64,000 bases of DNA, from the NCBI RefSeq assembly GCF_003171515.1, contig NC_089396.1, positions 2,356,001 through 2,420,000 of the forward strand. The letters are read 5' to 3'. The position numbers were made by a program, and so were the translations under genes. Position 1 is the first letter of the stretch. Every line of letters begins with the position of its first letter. Source of the stretch: Pyrenophora tritici-repentis (Eukaryota; Ascomycota; Dothideomycetes; Pleosporales; Pleosporaceae). The notes below the pieces were generated by a model. The model was not told where the DNA came from. It did no database searches and saw only the letters and a program-made list of their open reading frames with translations. Below are positions 53,676 through 64,000 of the stretch, in pieces.

Positions 53676-55146
53676 GGTGTTGAGTCGTTGATTGTATACG
53701 GTTGGTGATATCTTCTGAGTTGAGCTTCTGGAGGTTTGGAGGATATTGTGATGGAGGCTAAGGTGGCAGACCGGCAAGGTATTTAAATACTGCTCAGTCC
53801 CCCGTTGCTGCCAAGGTACCGCTAGAGCATTATCGCGTTCCATGGTTCGCATGGCACAATATACCAAAAGTTCTGTTAGGCGACGATATCAAAGTCGTTC
53901 CCTATCGTCGTTTTGTATCATTCGGGGCGGTGGTTTTGGGGGTCGTCCCGATGCAGTTGACTGTACCATAGCACCATTTACAGTGTACCAGCATCCATTT
54001 TCACCTTCAAATTCCAAGATGGCATCGTTGTAGTAAACAGAGCAAGCAAACAGGCCTGATAACATTATAATTTGCAGACATCGGTGCGACTACCTAAACA
54101 GCTCCAGCTAGCTCAGTACAAGCTAGAGATTCTCTTCAATCGCGAATTTGCTGCGTCGATATAGCCATTTAAAGACTTTTAGATGCGGTAGTTTGGGGGG
54201 GCGTCTCAGGTCGACTGTGCCGTGGTACTAAGTCAGTGTCGCTATCAGATTAGCTTTGTACAAGCGCGACCTCTATACCACCAACAATCGCACAAGCCCT
54301 TGCGCCCTCCGCCCTCCGGCCCACAAAAACCAACCAGATAACCATCTTTCGACTCACGTTTGACTCTATTGTCGCGCCCTGAACCCACCGATCTTTCCAT
54401 GTTTCCTCAAGGTCGCAAAACTCATCGTCGCCGCACGGCCTCCCGCGTTCTCGATACCACCAAGCACCAACCCCACCCTCAAATCGTTCCTCAAGTCACT
54501 AGTAGCCTACGGCACCTAATAGCACAGCCCTAAAAGCCGATACCAAAGTTCAAAATCGAATACCTTAAAGGCACTAACCATACCACTGCGAAATTTCCCA
54601 AGACTGCCCCTTCTTCCACTTCCTCCCCTGCACTTCCCATCCGTACACATGCATGTAAACACCACTTCATATACATACAGCTTAGGTCCCTCTAAGAAGA
54701 AGTAATGGGAACAGGAGTACACATGCCAGTGTATGTGAAGACGCGGAAGTTATTGGGTAGGGTATGTCGGTGTTGTAAGAATAGATATAGACCTATGTTA
54801 TTAAAGGGTTAAGGGATAAGGGATGGTGGAAGGGTTTGCGGAAGATGTTCTATTTGGGAGTGTAGGACGGTGCAAAAGTTGATAATGCAGATAGTTGGAG
54901 CGCAGAAGAATGACAGCGATGATAACCGAAGTGTGCGACTTCAAAGTGGAAGCAGGATGAATGTGTATTCATTTTGTATTGACGTACAAAAATACCGCAT
55001 CTAGTCTTGACGAGTGCCCCATGCTAAGTGGAAAAAGACCATACATTTTCATCCTCATGTCGAACAGACAGTCTAACGCTCCACCCACCTATCACTTCCG
55101 TAGAAAGAAAGAAAAACGCCATGCAGATGCAGAAAGAACCATCCCC
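53676..55146. other. Intergenic region
   Basis: No supported gene. The right part is the likely 3' UTR of SSL2 on the minus strand. Confidence 0.45.
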
Positions 55147-57558
55147 TTACTTCTTCGGCCCCGACCTGCCAAGCTTCCTCAGGAAAGCATTCTGCACTCC
55201 CTTAGTTCCCTTGAGATCCTTATTCCTACTCTTATTGACCTCCATATACGCCATAGTTTGGCCACCCGAGAACTCCGACAATGTACCAGCCGCCCTCCGC
55301 ACACCATTCTTCTTCCTGTTGCCCTTTTGCGAAGCGTACTTTGTGCCAAACGCGTCGTCTTCGATCCGCTCTGCCTTTGCATCTTCTTCTTTGGCAAGCA
55401 CGACATCTGTGAGCAGCTCTCTTCGTTCCTGTGGTGTTGCAAACGCCAGCTGGGGGAATGAATCTAAGCCTTCGAGACGGGTGATGACTTTGAAGGCGTA
55501 GCCTTGGTCGACGAGAAAGGCTTGGCGCTTGGAGGAGTAGTACATCTCATCTGTATCTTTGGAGACGAGGGAGTAGAAAAAGGCATTGAAGCCTTCGTCG
55601 TTCCTCCTCTTGGCCCGCAGGATTCTGCCTAGGCGCTGGGCTTCTTGACGGCGCGAACCGTAATGTGATGAGATTTGAATGAGACAAGTCGCCTCGGGAA
55701 GATCCAAACTGGTGTCTCCAATCTTGGACAGGAAGATAGTGTTGATTTGGTCATTGTGTTGGAAGTTCTCCAGAATTCTCAGACGTTCTTGTTGAGGGGT
55801 CGCTCCGTAAATGTACGCCTTGCCAAGTTTACGCGAGTATTTTTCCAGCGCGTAGACATTGTCGGAGAAGACGATGATCTTGTCGCCTCTTGATTCGTGG
55901 TAATTGATCAAGAACTGACAGGCTTGAAACTTCTTTGGGTTCATAATTGACAGCAATGCGCGCTTCTGTAGTGAAGAAGGCTTCAGCCATTCGGTATAAA
56001 ACTCGGGAGTCATCTGGCACCAGACCTCAGCACACTGGACTTTGGCAATATGGCCCTGTTCGGACAGTTCCTGCCAGTTGGCTTCGTACAGCTTGGGCCC
56101 GATCAAGAAATTGAGATCGTCAATCTTGTCGTCTTCTCGCAGCAGGGTAGCGGTTAGACCGAGTTTTGCGTGCGAAGCGATTTCGTAGGTGACTTTTTTG
56201 AAGATGTTTGCCGGTACAACATGCACCTCGTCGGCGATCAGCAGTCCCCATTCTCGTTCTCGGATGAATTGCATCACTTTCTCAGCATCGTGCGAACGCT
56301 TCCTCGCGTTACTGATCATAGAGTAGGTGCTGATAATTATGCCAGCCTGGCGAGGGAATCTGGTTTTGTTATCTGCAGTGAAAACGGCAATATCCTCAGG
56401 GTTGATATTGGACCACTTGATGAATTCGGCTCGCCACTGAACGACCGACATGGCGCTGGTGCACAGGACCATGACAGACTTCTTGACACCGCAGGCGGCT
56501 GTAATGCCAACCAATGTCTTACCTGCACCACAGGGCAACACGATGATGCCTGAACGTGCTCGGGAATTTGAAAACATCTTACCAAGTGCCTTTTCCTGGT
56601 AGTATCTTATCTGCGCATGGGGCTTGAGGTCGATTTCTAAGTTTGGATTTGTGTCGTCATTGTTGAAATCATACTCCTCGGTAAGCGGTAGACCGATGGC
56701 TCGACAGCGCTTGACGACCTTTTCGCGCTCCTCACTCCTGATCTGAAAGGAATGAACCTGTGCTACTTCGTCGTCATCGTCGTCTTCCCTAAGGGCGGCA
56801 ACCATGTCACTGGGTGCAGGGTTCTGGACTGCTTCTGGCTGTGGCTGCTGAGCCATGTTGTTGGCGCCAGCAGCTAGCTTGGTACCGGGGATGGCCATCT
56901 GACCAATCTTAGGGGCAGCCTCCTTGATGAGACCATCGGTGGCGTCTGCTCTGCAGCCTGCGACGATGGGATCGCGGAGAAGTTTCTGGAGTATGGCCGG
57001 ATCCTCACTCTCAATGTATGATAGCGTCTTTTTCAAGACGATCTTAGCTTTGCCAAAAGCGGACGTAGACTTTTCGACAAACTGTATGATGGCAGCAGAT
57101 AATGCCGTCTTGGAGTAGCGGTCCAGTTTGTCGATAATCTCCTCCTTGGAATGACCGACACTAACGGCGGCGAAGAGACTGTGGGTGGTAAGTTGGTACT
57201 CGTGCATCTTGGAGACACGCGACTGCGGCTCGGCGATGTTGATCAAAAAGTCCTGTGCCTCATCGAAGAGGGGGTGGAAGGACTCGAGGATGATGCCACC
57301 CGCATCGTTGACCCAGAGCGGACGGTTGAAGTGGTCAGGCTTGAGCGGCGCACTCCACTGGTCCGACTTTCTGAACAGGTCTGCAGCGGCGTCTCTGACT
57401 CTCCCAGCGCGCGCTCGCTTTGTCATGGCCTTGACGTCAAACTCTTCCTTGAGCTGGTCGAACGTGTCCTGGTCGCTCATGGGACCCTCATCATTATCGT
57501 CCCAGTCATCCTCGGCCGCTACGTCTGCTGCTGTCGGCGCTTTGCGCTTAGGCGGCAT
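55147..57558 (-). CDS. SSL2: TFIIH DNA helicase subunit SSL2/XPB
   Basis: 3'-5' DNA translocase of TFIIH, needed for promoter opening and nucleotide-excision repair in the nucleus. It is a single exon of 803 residues. The acidic N-terminus starts MPPKRKAPTAADVAAEDDWD. The XPB N-terminal damage-recognition-type domain lies around HEYQLTTHSLFAAVSVG. The helicase core has IVLPCGAGKTLVGITAACG (motif I), IADEVHVVPANIFKK (motif II, DEVH), GLTATLLREDDKI (motif III plus the RED motif) and RRQEAQRLGRILRAKRR (motif VI). The C-terminus is basic and ends LRKLGRSGPKK. All catalytic residues are present. It is divergent from HID1 across about 460 bp. Confidence 0.97.
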   Translation of the reverse strand: MPPKRKAPTAADVAAEDDWDDNDEGPMSDQDTFDQLKEEFDVKAMTKRARAGRVRDAAADLFRKSDQWSAPLKPDHFNRPLWVNDAGGIILESFHPLFDEAQDFLINIAEPQSRVSKMHEYQLTTHSLFAAVSVGHSKEEIIDKLDRYSKTALSAAIIQFVEKSTSAFGKAKIVLKKTLSYIESEDPAILQKLLRDPIVAGCRADATDGLIKEAAPKIGQMAIPGTKLAAGANNMAQQPQPEAVQNPAPSDMVAALREDDDDDEVAQVHSFQIRSEEREKVVKRCRAIGLPLTEEYDFNNDDTNPNLEIDLKPHAQIRYYQEKALGKMFSNSRARSGIIVLPCGAGKTLVGITAACGVKKSVMVLCTSAMSVVQWRAEFIKWSNINPEDIAVFTADNKTRFPRQAGIIISTYSMISNARKRSHDAEKVMQFIREREWGLLIADEVHVVPANIFKKVTYEIASHAKLGLTATLLREDDKIDDLNFLIGPKLYEANWQELSEQGHIAKVQCAEVWCQMTPEFYTEWLKPSSLQKRALLSIMNPKKFQACQFLINYHESRGDKIIVFSDNVYALEKYSRKLGKAYIYGATPQQERLRILENFQHNDQINTIFLSKIGDTSLDLPEATCLIQISSHYGSRRQEAQRLGRILRAKRRNDEGFNAFFYSLVSKDTDEMYYSSKRQAFLVDQGYAFKVITRLEGLDSFPQLAFATPQERRELLTDVVLAKEEDAKAERIEDDAFGTKYASQKGNRKKNGVRRAAGTLSEFSGGQTMAYMEVNKSRNKDLKGTKGVQNAFLRKLGRSGPKK

Positions 57559-58017
57559 GGTGGTGATTTATTACTGGTGGGCGCGGGGTGCGCTGGTCTA
57601 TGAAACGGCGAGGTTGAGGATGGGGAGTTGAGGGTGGCGGCGGCGAAGACGGTCGGGGAAGAGGCGCAGACAAATATGTAGTAGTTGACCGTGAGGCAAC
57701 AGTGATTATGTAACGACGTATCACGGTTGCACCTTCACCTTTTGGCAATTATTGGCATGGAAGCGTGTAAAGTGCTATTACTATGACTATGTCGTCCCGT
57801 ACAGATGAGGTCTGAGTAATGGCGCGCTAAAGGCCGCCGTCGACGCGCGCGGACGCGAAAGCATGTGAATCAAAGGCCGGGGTTGGCTCGGGCTTGCCGG
57901 CGACGTCACCAGATGCCCCGGCGAGGCTGCACCCACGACTACCAAAGCTGAAAACAAGCAACCCAATAGCTGTCCTCCGAATCAGAATGCGCACATGAAG
58001 ACGTGACATGCTTCCCA
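57559..58017. promoter_or_regulatory. Shared divergent promoter region, SSL2 / HID1
   Basis: The 459-bp interval separates two start codons on opposite strands and must contain both promoters. No TATA box stands out. Confidence 0.4.
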
Positions 58018-60907
58018 ATGGGTGCATCCGACTCTAAACTCTCCTTCAAGCAGGGCATCTTCCGCCTGTCGGAGCCCAAGCAGATTCCTCCAGACGATAT
58101 CTACTGGACCAGCGTAAGCTGTTTGCGCTATATTCGCTGTGCTTGAACTGACCACGGCCCCAGTTCTGGGAGCTGCCAGAGTCGACTGAGGATGTCTTCT
58201 CGCTCTTTTCCCCCGCAGATATCCGCCGTACGCGCGACAACAACCTAGCCAATCTAGAGACGCTCATTCTCGCTGTCACTTCACGCCTCATTGTCCTCCG
58301 CAACCACCCTTCCTTCCCCGACCCCGAGCTTGCACCCGAGCGTGATGCCCTCAATTGCATACGAGTCCTCACGCGACTTCTCCCTTTTCTGTATGAGGCC
58401 GATCACCTAGAGACGTGGGAGGACCAGTTCTTCTGGGCTGCGCGGCGGAAGCGCAGCCGGCGGGGCCAGCTGGTGCGAAGCGAAGTTATCTTTGACGAAG
58501 CCGATCCAGAGCAGACGCCCACGGAGAAGGAGCCCGAGTTCGAGAATGCGAAACCGCTCGCAGAGGAGATTATCGACACCCTCATTGATCTGCTCTTCTT
58601 CTCAGAGTTTAGCCTTCCCAAGGTCTCGGCTGGCAAGAACAAGGTCACGTATGCGATATGGCAGAGCGGCGTCGGCTGCAACACGCCCATCGCCTCGACC
58701 AAGGAGTTTGAGAGCAACAGGACCGAGATCTTGCGCCTCTTGCTAACACTGGCAAGCAAGTCCATGTACATGTCTGCGGGTATCCTGCCAGTAAAGGGTG
58801 TCAAGGCCATCACGTACATTGCGACATGTCCGGACAAGCAGGTCGTCCTATCCGTTCTCTGCTCACTCCTAAACACAACACTCAAGTATAACCCTGCGAC
58901 ATGGCGCGTGCCATACGATCACGTCGTATTCAAAGACCAGCGACAGGTCCTGGTCACATACTGTCTGCAACTACTCCTAGTTCTCATTTTGTACCCAATA
59001 CCCGAGTCTGGCAATGGTCCAGCGCCAAAGAACTTCTTCCGCCATTTCCTTGGTCGTCTGCATCGCCCCCAGGACTTTCAATTCCTAGTTGATGGCATGA
59101 CTAGAATACTGAATCAGCCGGTATGTCTCCTGTAATATACCACTTTGCGCTTGCTGACACAGACTAGCTCCAAGCCAACACCTCTTACCTACCCGGCAGC
59201 CACAAGTCACTGACCTGGGCACCTGAGATGATCATGCTCTTCTGGGAGGCATTGCAGTGCAACAAGCGCTTTCGCTCGTTCATCATTGATACCGACAGAG
59301 CCCACGATTTTGTTGTGCTAGTACTCTACTATGCCATTGATCAGCGCAACGACCCGTCTAAGCAAGGTCTTGTGCGCATGTGCATCTTTGTACTTCAAAC
59401 CTTGAGTGTTGAGCCGCAGTTTGGCAAGAGCCTCAACAAGACGTTCGAGGGCCAAGAGTCACTTCCAGCTAGCATACGCATACCCAACTTCCATGGCACA
59501 TATGCCGACTATGTCATCACGGTATGCACTATAGCCATTGCACTCACGTTTACTAACTATGCCAGTCTATCTACACACTACTCACTACCGGCAAAGGCAG
59601 GTTAGATGCGATATATCCGGCCTTACTTGCGATTCTGAACAACATCGCGGCTTACGTCCAGAATCTCGGGCGTGCCTCAAGCTCCAAGCTACTACAGCTC
59701 TTTGCTTCCATGTCGTCCCCCAGTTTCTTGTTTGCGAATGAGAACAACCACACACTTCTTCATTCGCTATTGGAGGTTCTAAATGCCATCCTGGAACATC
59801 AATATCAGCGTGAGTCAGTTCAACCACGTGACCTTTCCTTTTACTAACTTCCAAGCAGACAATCCGAACCTTGTGTATGCTATTGTGCGATCGCAGAAGA
59901 GGTTTCAAGCATTAAGAGATTTCACACTTGAAAGCGGCCAAGAGGAGCTCGAGCGTCAAAATCAACAGCGTAAGGAGGGCTCCGATGACATCTCGCGCAC
60001 CGCTTCCATCGACAGTCTGAGAAGCCCCACGGTAGCCCGCACACCCACCCTCGGCAACGTCCCAGAAGAAGATAGCGCCTTTGCCATCGGTGATGACGAT
60101 GATTCGGATGCAGAGGAAACACGCCCATTAGAAGCTCAAAGATCACCGATACAGTCACCCTCAAGTGCCTCTAGAAGCGCATCCATAGCATCATCTGTGG
60201 ACGACTCGGTGCCCCTTCAACTAAGGGGTATGTCAGAAAAGGCAAGAGGAAAGATGCCGGTGGGCCAGCCTGCCTTCTCTCGCCAGAACAGCATGACCAG
60301 TCTGCACAGCCTAGCCGGTCCAGCGCTGGCCACCAATGACTTCTTCACTCCCTCCGTACCCTGGGTAAGCCACATCATTACAAGCGTTTGGCGTTGCTAA
60401 TCTCGATCCTAGCTCGAAGGATGGCTCTCTGAACTCCCACTCCATACTATCCTGATGTTGATCTCACAGCTTGGTCCCAAGATCCCTCAAACAGGTAACT
60501 CACAAGAGACCGCCGAGGCACTAAACATCATCCGCGAAACAGAGGTTCGTGGTATCGAGCCCTCGCCCATCAGAGTCCATCTCTTCGAGTGGTCGCCATT
60601 GTCGCTCGGTTGGTATGAGTCGCTCCTTTGGGGCTTTGTGTTTGCCGCCGAGATGCTTGTTGCGAAGGGTACAGCGGGTGTCTGGAACAACACTAGCATA
60701 CGGTTGTTCAAGGTTCAAGAAACTTCGGCCGCAGCGCCTTCACTCTTGCAGCCGAGAGGTGCGGTAGATGCGGTAGGAAGCAACCTCGTACAGCGGATTG
60801 GATCTCTCAACATCCGGGGCGCGGTCGCGCAGGCTTCCCAAGCTGCACAGCGCTCGCCGTCGAGTACGGGCAGTGGAGGGCAGCAGGGCACTGTGAGAGA
60901 TGTGTAA
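58018..60907 (+). CDS. HID1: HID1-family Golgi trafficking protein
   Basis: Conserved HID1 protein (related to dymeclin), which acts at the Golgi/trans-Golgi in secretory sorting in animals. Exons 58018-58113, 58164-59120, 59168-59521, 59566-59809, 59859-60364 and 60413-60907 join in frame to 883 residues. The N-terminus MGASDSKLSFKQGIF has Gly2 for myristoylation, a known HID1 feature. Conserved blocks include YWTSFWELPESTEDVFSLFS, LRLLLTLASKSMYMSAGI, FFRHFLGRLHRPQDFQFLVD and HLFEWSPLSLGWYESLLWGF. A disordered, Ser-rich acidic insert lies in the fifth exon. The intron at 59810-59858 splits a His codon (phase 1). Identification is by conserved blocks; the fungal role is inferred. Confidence 0.92.
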
Positions 60908-62537
60908 GAGGATATGTTTTTCATGACTACATGGGATTAGTATCGGTATCGTATCGAATATGTGGCAAATATGCAGTTTGCCACCGGGCTCACTTGCTCC
61001 ACTAAAGTGGTTCTGGGGGACGCATGATGATTGGTGTTCCTGACGATCATCACAGCCACGTCTGCAGTTACCGCTTGAGTATGTCGACTAGATAGGCTAG
61101 ATGTTGATGAATACGATTGAACAACTTGCTATACCATGTATTTGAACGTTTCGAGGTTATGCTGTTGAGTTTATGGTAGTAGAGTGCTTGCAATAATATC
61201 TCGGCTACAATGTCCATGGCGGAACTTGCCGTTGACTGCAACAATGACATACGGTCTGATGAGGGTGCAGTACATGTGGTAGCCTGAAGGAATACATGAC
61301 TTTCTCATTGTTGAGTATGGTACTTGTCGAGGCGCGCAAAGGGCTTCCGGGTAGTTCCCATAGCTTGAGTGCAACGTAATACTGTGATGGAGTCTTAAAG
61401 GTCGTCTATCATGCTCCCCTTCTCACATCAACTCCGCACTGAAGATCACATGGGCACTTTAGGCCACCCAAAGTGCCAGATGAGGAAATCTTGTATAAAG
61501 ACCGTGGATTGAGGATATAGGTATACGAAGTATGCATTATATCGCATCTCCACGTCCCCGAAAAGGAAATTCCGCAGCACTGTGGATTGAAGATATAGGT
61601 ATACGCGGGACGTTGTATGCTTAGATGGGGGTATAGTGGGGAAAAGGAAGGTGAAGCGCTAAAACGCCAGATGAGGAAGTTGTTCAGTAAGAAGTGTTGA
61701 TCGAGGATATAGGTATACGGGACGTAGTATGTGTCTAATACGGGCAACGACGGGAGTTATATTGGTGGCGCACAACTTGTAATGGGTTAGATGAGAAGGA
61801 AGCGTGCAGACGGTGTGCGGCTACAAGGTCTTGGCCGTCGGAGGCACGCCGGTGAGATCCATAGATTTGAGGAACCTAAGGTCTGGCATGCCATGGACAG
61901 GCAGCACCCAGGTACAAGGCGGGTTGTAGCATATAGAGGCTTGGGTATTAATGTTAGGTGCGGTATTAAGTACCTTGACGATACAGAGCCCGACTAAGAG
62001 CGGGATCGGGGGCGGAGCATGGCGGAAGCGTCTATCCCAGATGCGCACGCTCAGCACGATGGTCGGCGCAACAGGATGCAAACTTGCTTCTTTCAATATC
62101 GGTGTCAGGCTTCATGGGCTGACGGGATCAATGGCCGTCGGTGGGGCGCACCAGCCACTTGGGAATGGGCGGTGACGTCTAATGCAAAAACACCGCACTC
62201 GTTAAAAATCATTGTCGCGTGAACGCCCGAAGCTTCTACAACGTCGCCCCGGCAGCAGAAACGCTGAATCTGACCTGTAACTCATATATTAGACTGCGCG
62301 CTGTAAGTTGCCTCCTTCAAGTCTCGACAGCACACAATTGTCCCTTCTGCCCGCGCCTTGCAAAGGAAAGCACAGACTCATCATCAGCAGTTTCTCCATC
62401 AGCGCCCAACGCCAGAAACTTTGCCCTCAACAACAAACAACACCGTCACGCTGGCAGACTCACTCCTGGTATCTTTCAATTCTGCATAGGCTATTGTAGC
62501 CCGCAGACTGTCTATCGCCGCCCATCTCGGCTCTTCT
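60908..62537. other. Intergenic region with diverged repeats
   Basis: No supported gene in 1.6 kb. It includes the repeat cluster listed separately. The right end should hold the SPE2 transcription start. Confidence 0.45.
61480..61740. repeat. Three dispersed copies of a GAGGATATAGGTATACG unit
   Basis: The core GATTGAGGATATAGGTATACG recurs three times about 70-130 bp apart, and GCCAGATGAGGAA precedes two of the copies. The copies are diverged. Confidence 0.75.
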
Positions 62538-62646
62538 ATGCGTCGCGAGGACCTGGTACGCTTTCTGTCCAAGCCTGCGAAGTGAGTCGTCAAGCAGCGA
62601 ATACGGCAACCAAACAAACAGCGCTGACCCCTATAGGCCTCGATAA
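62538..62646 (+). promoter_or_regulatory. Spliced upstream ORF in the SPE2 leader
   Basis: An ATG at 62538 opens a short frame (MRREDLVRFLSKPAK). A good intron (62582-62636, GTGAGT donor, GCTGAC branch site, CTATAG end) lies inside it. After splicing the frame ends in PR and TAA at 62646, giving 17 codons. No other ATG occurs from there to the SPE2 start at 63062, so this is the last upstream ATG in the leader. AdoMet decarboxylase mRNAs of animals and plants use polyamine-responsive upstream ORFs; a similar role here is inference. Confidence 0.5.
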
Positions 62647-63061
62647 CACCTGCCACGCCCTTCACCCACCACCCGCTCTGAAACCCTTTTAAGCAGATCT
62701 CCTCGTCTGCTGGACCCGATACTTGCCCAGGGTATCGGAATCTGGTATCGCGAGGACCCCATCGACTGCCACCATTTCCCGGCGCAAGGCCTCGTTTATT
62801 CCGCTCAACGCCCGACCTCCCTAACATCGACTACGGTCGGTTTCACACATCTACACTCACTGCTGCTGGCACACGCCAGCCTCGCCTCCTCTTTGCGCCC
62901 GTGGGCCAATTCTTCTCAGGCGAGCACCGCATTGCTTGTCTGAGCGAGGTTGTGCTGCACACAGCTTCATAGCTAGTGAATCGTCAAGCTTCCACCGAAG
63001 CCGCACAGCAAACTCATCCGTTATATCTACTCCGTGTGCGCGACAGCCACCCAATTAAGAC

Positions 63062-64000
63062 ATGGTCGCTACCGTTGAGATTCCTCAGCACTACACTGCC
63101 TCGCCTTCGTCGCACATTGGCACCCCTCAGTTGACCATCAACAAGGAGGCTACCATTGATCTCGACTCGACCAACTCTTTTGAGGGTCCCGAGAAGCTCC
63201 TGGAAGTATGGTTTAGCCCTTCCGCTACCGACCTGCCCGGACAGGCCGGTCCTCTTGGACTGAAGAAGGTGTCTGCCGAAGTTTGGAAGGACATGCTTGA
63301 CTTGGTCAACTGCAAGGTTCTTTCCGTCATCGAATCTGAACATGTCGATGCATACCTCTTGTCCGAGTCGAGCATGTTCGTCTTCCCTCACAAGGTTGTG
63401 CTCAAGACCTGTGGTACCACGACTCTGCTCTGGGGTCTTACTCGCATGCTGGAGATTGCCGTCGAAGCTGGGTTCCCCTTCGTCGCCCCAAAGGCGTCTG
63501 GAGTTGCCCCAGCTGCCACCCCGTACCGCGTCTTCTACAGCAGGAAGAACTTCCTCTACCCCGACCAGCAGCGCGGACCCCACCGCAGCTGGCGTGACGA
63601 AGTTCGTTACCTCGATGACCGCTTCCAAGGTGGCAGTGCCTATATGATTGGCAAGATGAACGGCGAGCATTGGTACCTTTACATCACTGGTCCCGACACC
63701 AGTCTCACCCCACCTCCCAGCCCAGGTGAAGAGAGGCTTGCACCTGATACTGAGACCAAGTTTGTCAGCCACCCTCAGCGCCTCCTGCGCGAGCAAGCCA
63801 CCGATGAAGAAGAAGACGAGACTCTGGAGGTCCTGATGACCGACCTCGATGAGAAGAACGCCCGTCAGTTCTATCTAGAGGACGCAAGTGCGGTTGCGGA
63901 AGGTCGCTACATTCAGAGGGCTCGCGAGGCTCGCAAGAACGCCATCCAATCTCTTGGCACCATCTCTGAAGAGCATGCTCAGAGCGAGAGCCTTGGTGGT
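63062..64000 (+). CDS. SPE2: S-adenosylmethionine decarboxylase proenzyme, 3' end outside window
   Basis: The enzyme decarboxylates S-adenosylmethionine to supply aminopropyl groups for spermidine and spermine. The first 313 codons are in the window without an intron; the gene runs past the end. The N-terminus has SFEGPEKLLEVWF with the conserved catalytic-region glutamates. The pyruvoyl-forming self-cleavage site is AYLLSESSMFVFPHK, with cleavage expected between Glu102 and Ser103. KTCGTTTLLWGLTRMLEIA carries the active-site cysteine. An acidic fungal insertion (TDEEEDETLEVL) follows later. The start follows the sequence CAATTAAGAC. The last upstream ATG is in the leader uORF described separately. 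Confidence 0.95.
   Translation, partial: MVATVEIPQHYTASPSSHIGTPQLTINKEATIDLDSTNSFEGPEKLLEVWFSPSATDLPGQAGPLGLKKVSAEVWKDMLDLVNCKVLSVIESEHVDAYLLSESSMFVFPHKVVLKTCGTTTLLWGLTRMLEIAVEAGFPFVAPKASGVAPAATPYRVFYSRKNFLYPDQQRGPHRSWRDEVRYLDDRFQGGSAYMIGKMNGEHWYLYITGPDTSLTPPPSPGEERLAPDTETKFVSHPQRLLREQATDEEEDETLEVLMTDLDEKNARQFYLEDASAVAEGRYIQRAREARKNAIQSLGTISEEHAQSESLGG

Overview
The window is nuclear DNA of a filamentous ascomycete, most likely a Dothideomycete of the Pleosporales type (inference from gene content and style). The evidence is short GT-AG introns of about 35-70 nt with CTAAC/CTGAC-like branch sites, many single-exon genes, fungus-specific proteins (RTT109, CYK3, a fungal TRK potassium transporter) and small secreted cysteine-containing proteins in gene-poor stretches.

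Layout. Housekeeping block 1 (1-21.7 kb): the 3' part of an RA-PH domain protein; glycogen synthase; a TRK potassium transporter; divergently transcribed mitochondrial ribosomal protein mL57 and histone acetyltransferase RTT109; ceramide glucosyltransferase; and the cytokinesis protein CYK3 with an SPAP-repeat linker. Accessory block A (21.7-38 kb) is gene-poor. It holds three candidate secreted proteins, a decayed ankyrin-repeat gene, a decayed Zn2Cys6 regulator, a small MARVEL-like membrane protein with a damaged N-terminal region, an orphan gene broken by one stop codon, a secreted protein that closely resembles bacterial cyclohexadienyl dehydratase (PheC), and a complete 3.13-kb hAT transposon with intact transposase, matching terminal inverted repeats (TIRs) and a perfect 8-bp target duplication.

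Middle block (39-48.5 kb): a multipass glycosylated membrane protein, the QTRT2 subunit of queuine tRNA-ribosyltransferase, an F-box-like orphan and a secreted EGF-containing beta-propeller phytase. Accessory block B (48.5-54.5 kb): a 128-bp hAT-type foldback MITE whose ends resemble those of the full hAT element, another small secreted protein, and two broken genes. Housekeeping block 2 (55-64 kb): the TFIIH helicase SSL2/XPB and HID1 on divergent strands, then the first part of S-adenosylmethionine decarboxylase (SPE2), which continues past the window edge and has an upstream ORF in its leader.

The genes do not form one pathway. The clearest organisation is an alternation of intact conserved genes with accessory islands where secreted-protein candidates, transposable elements and single-lesion pseudogenes cluster. 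All exon joins were inferred by eye from splice signals and reading frame; no alignment or RNA evidence was available.
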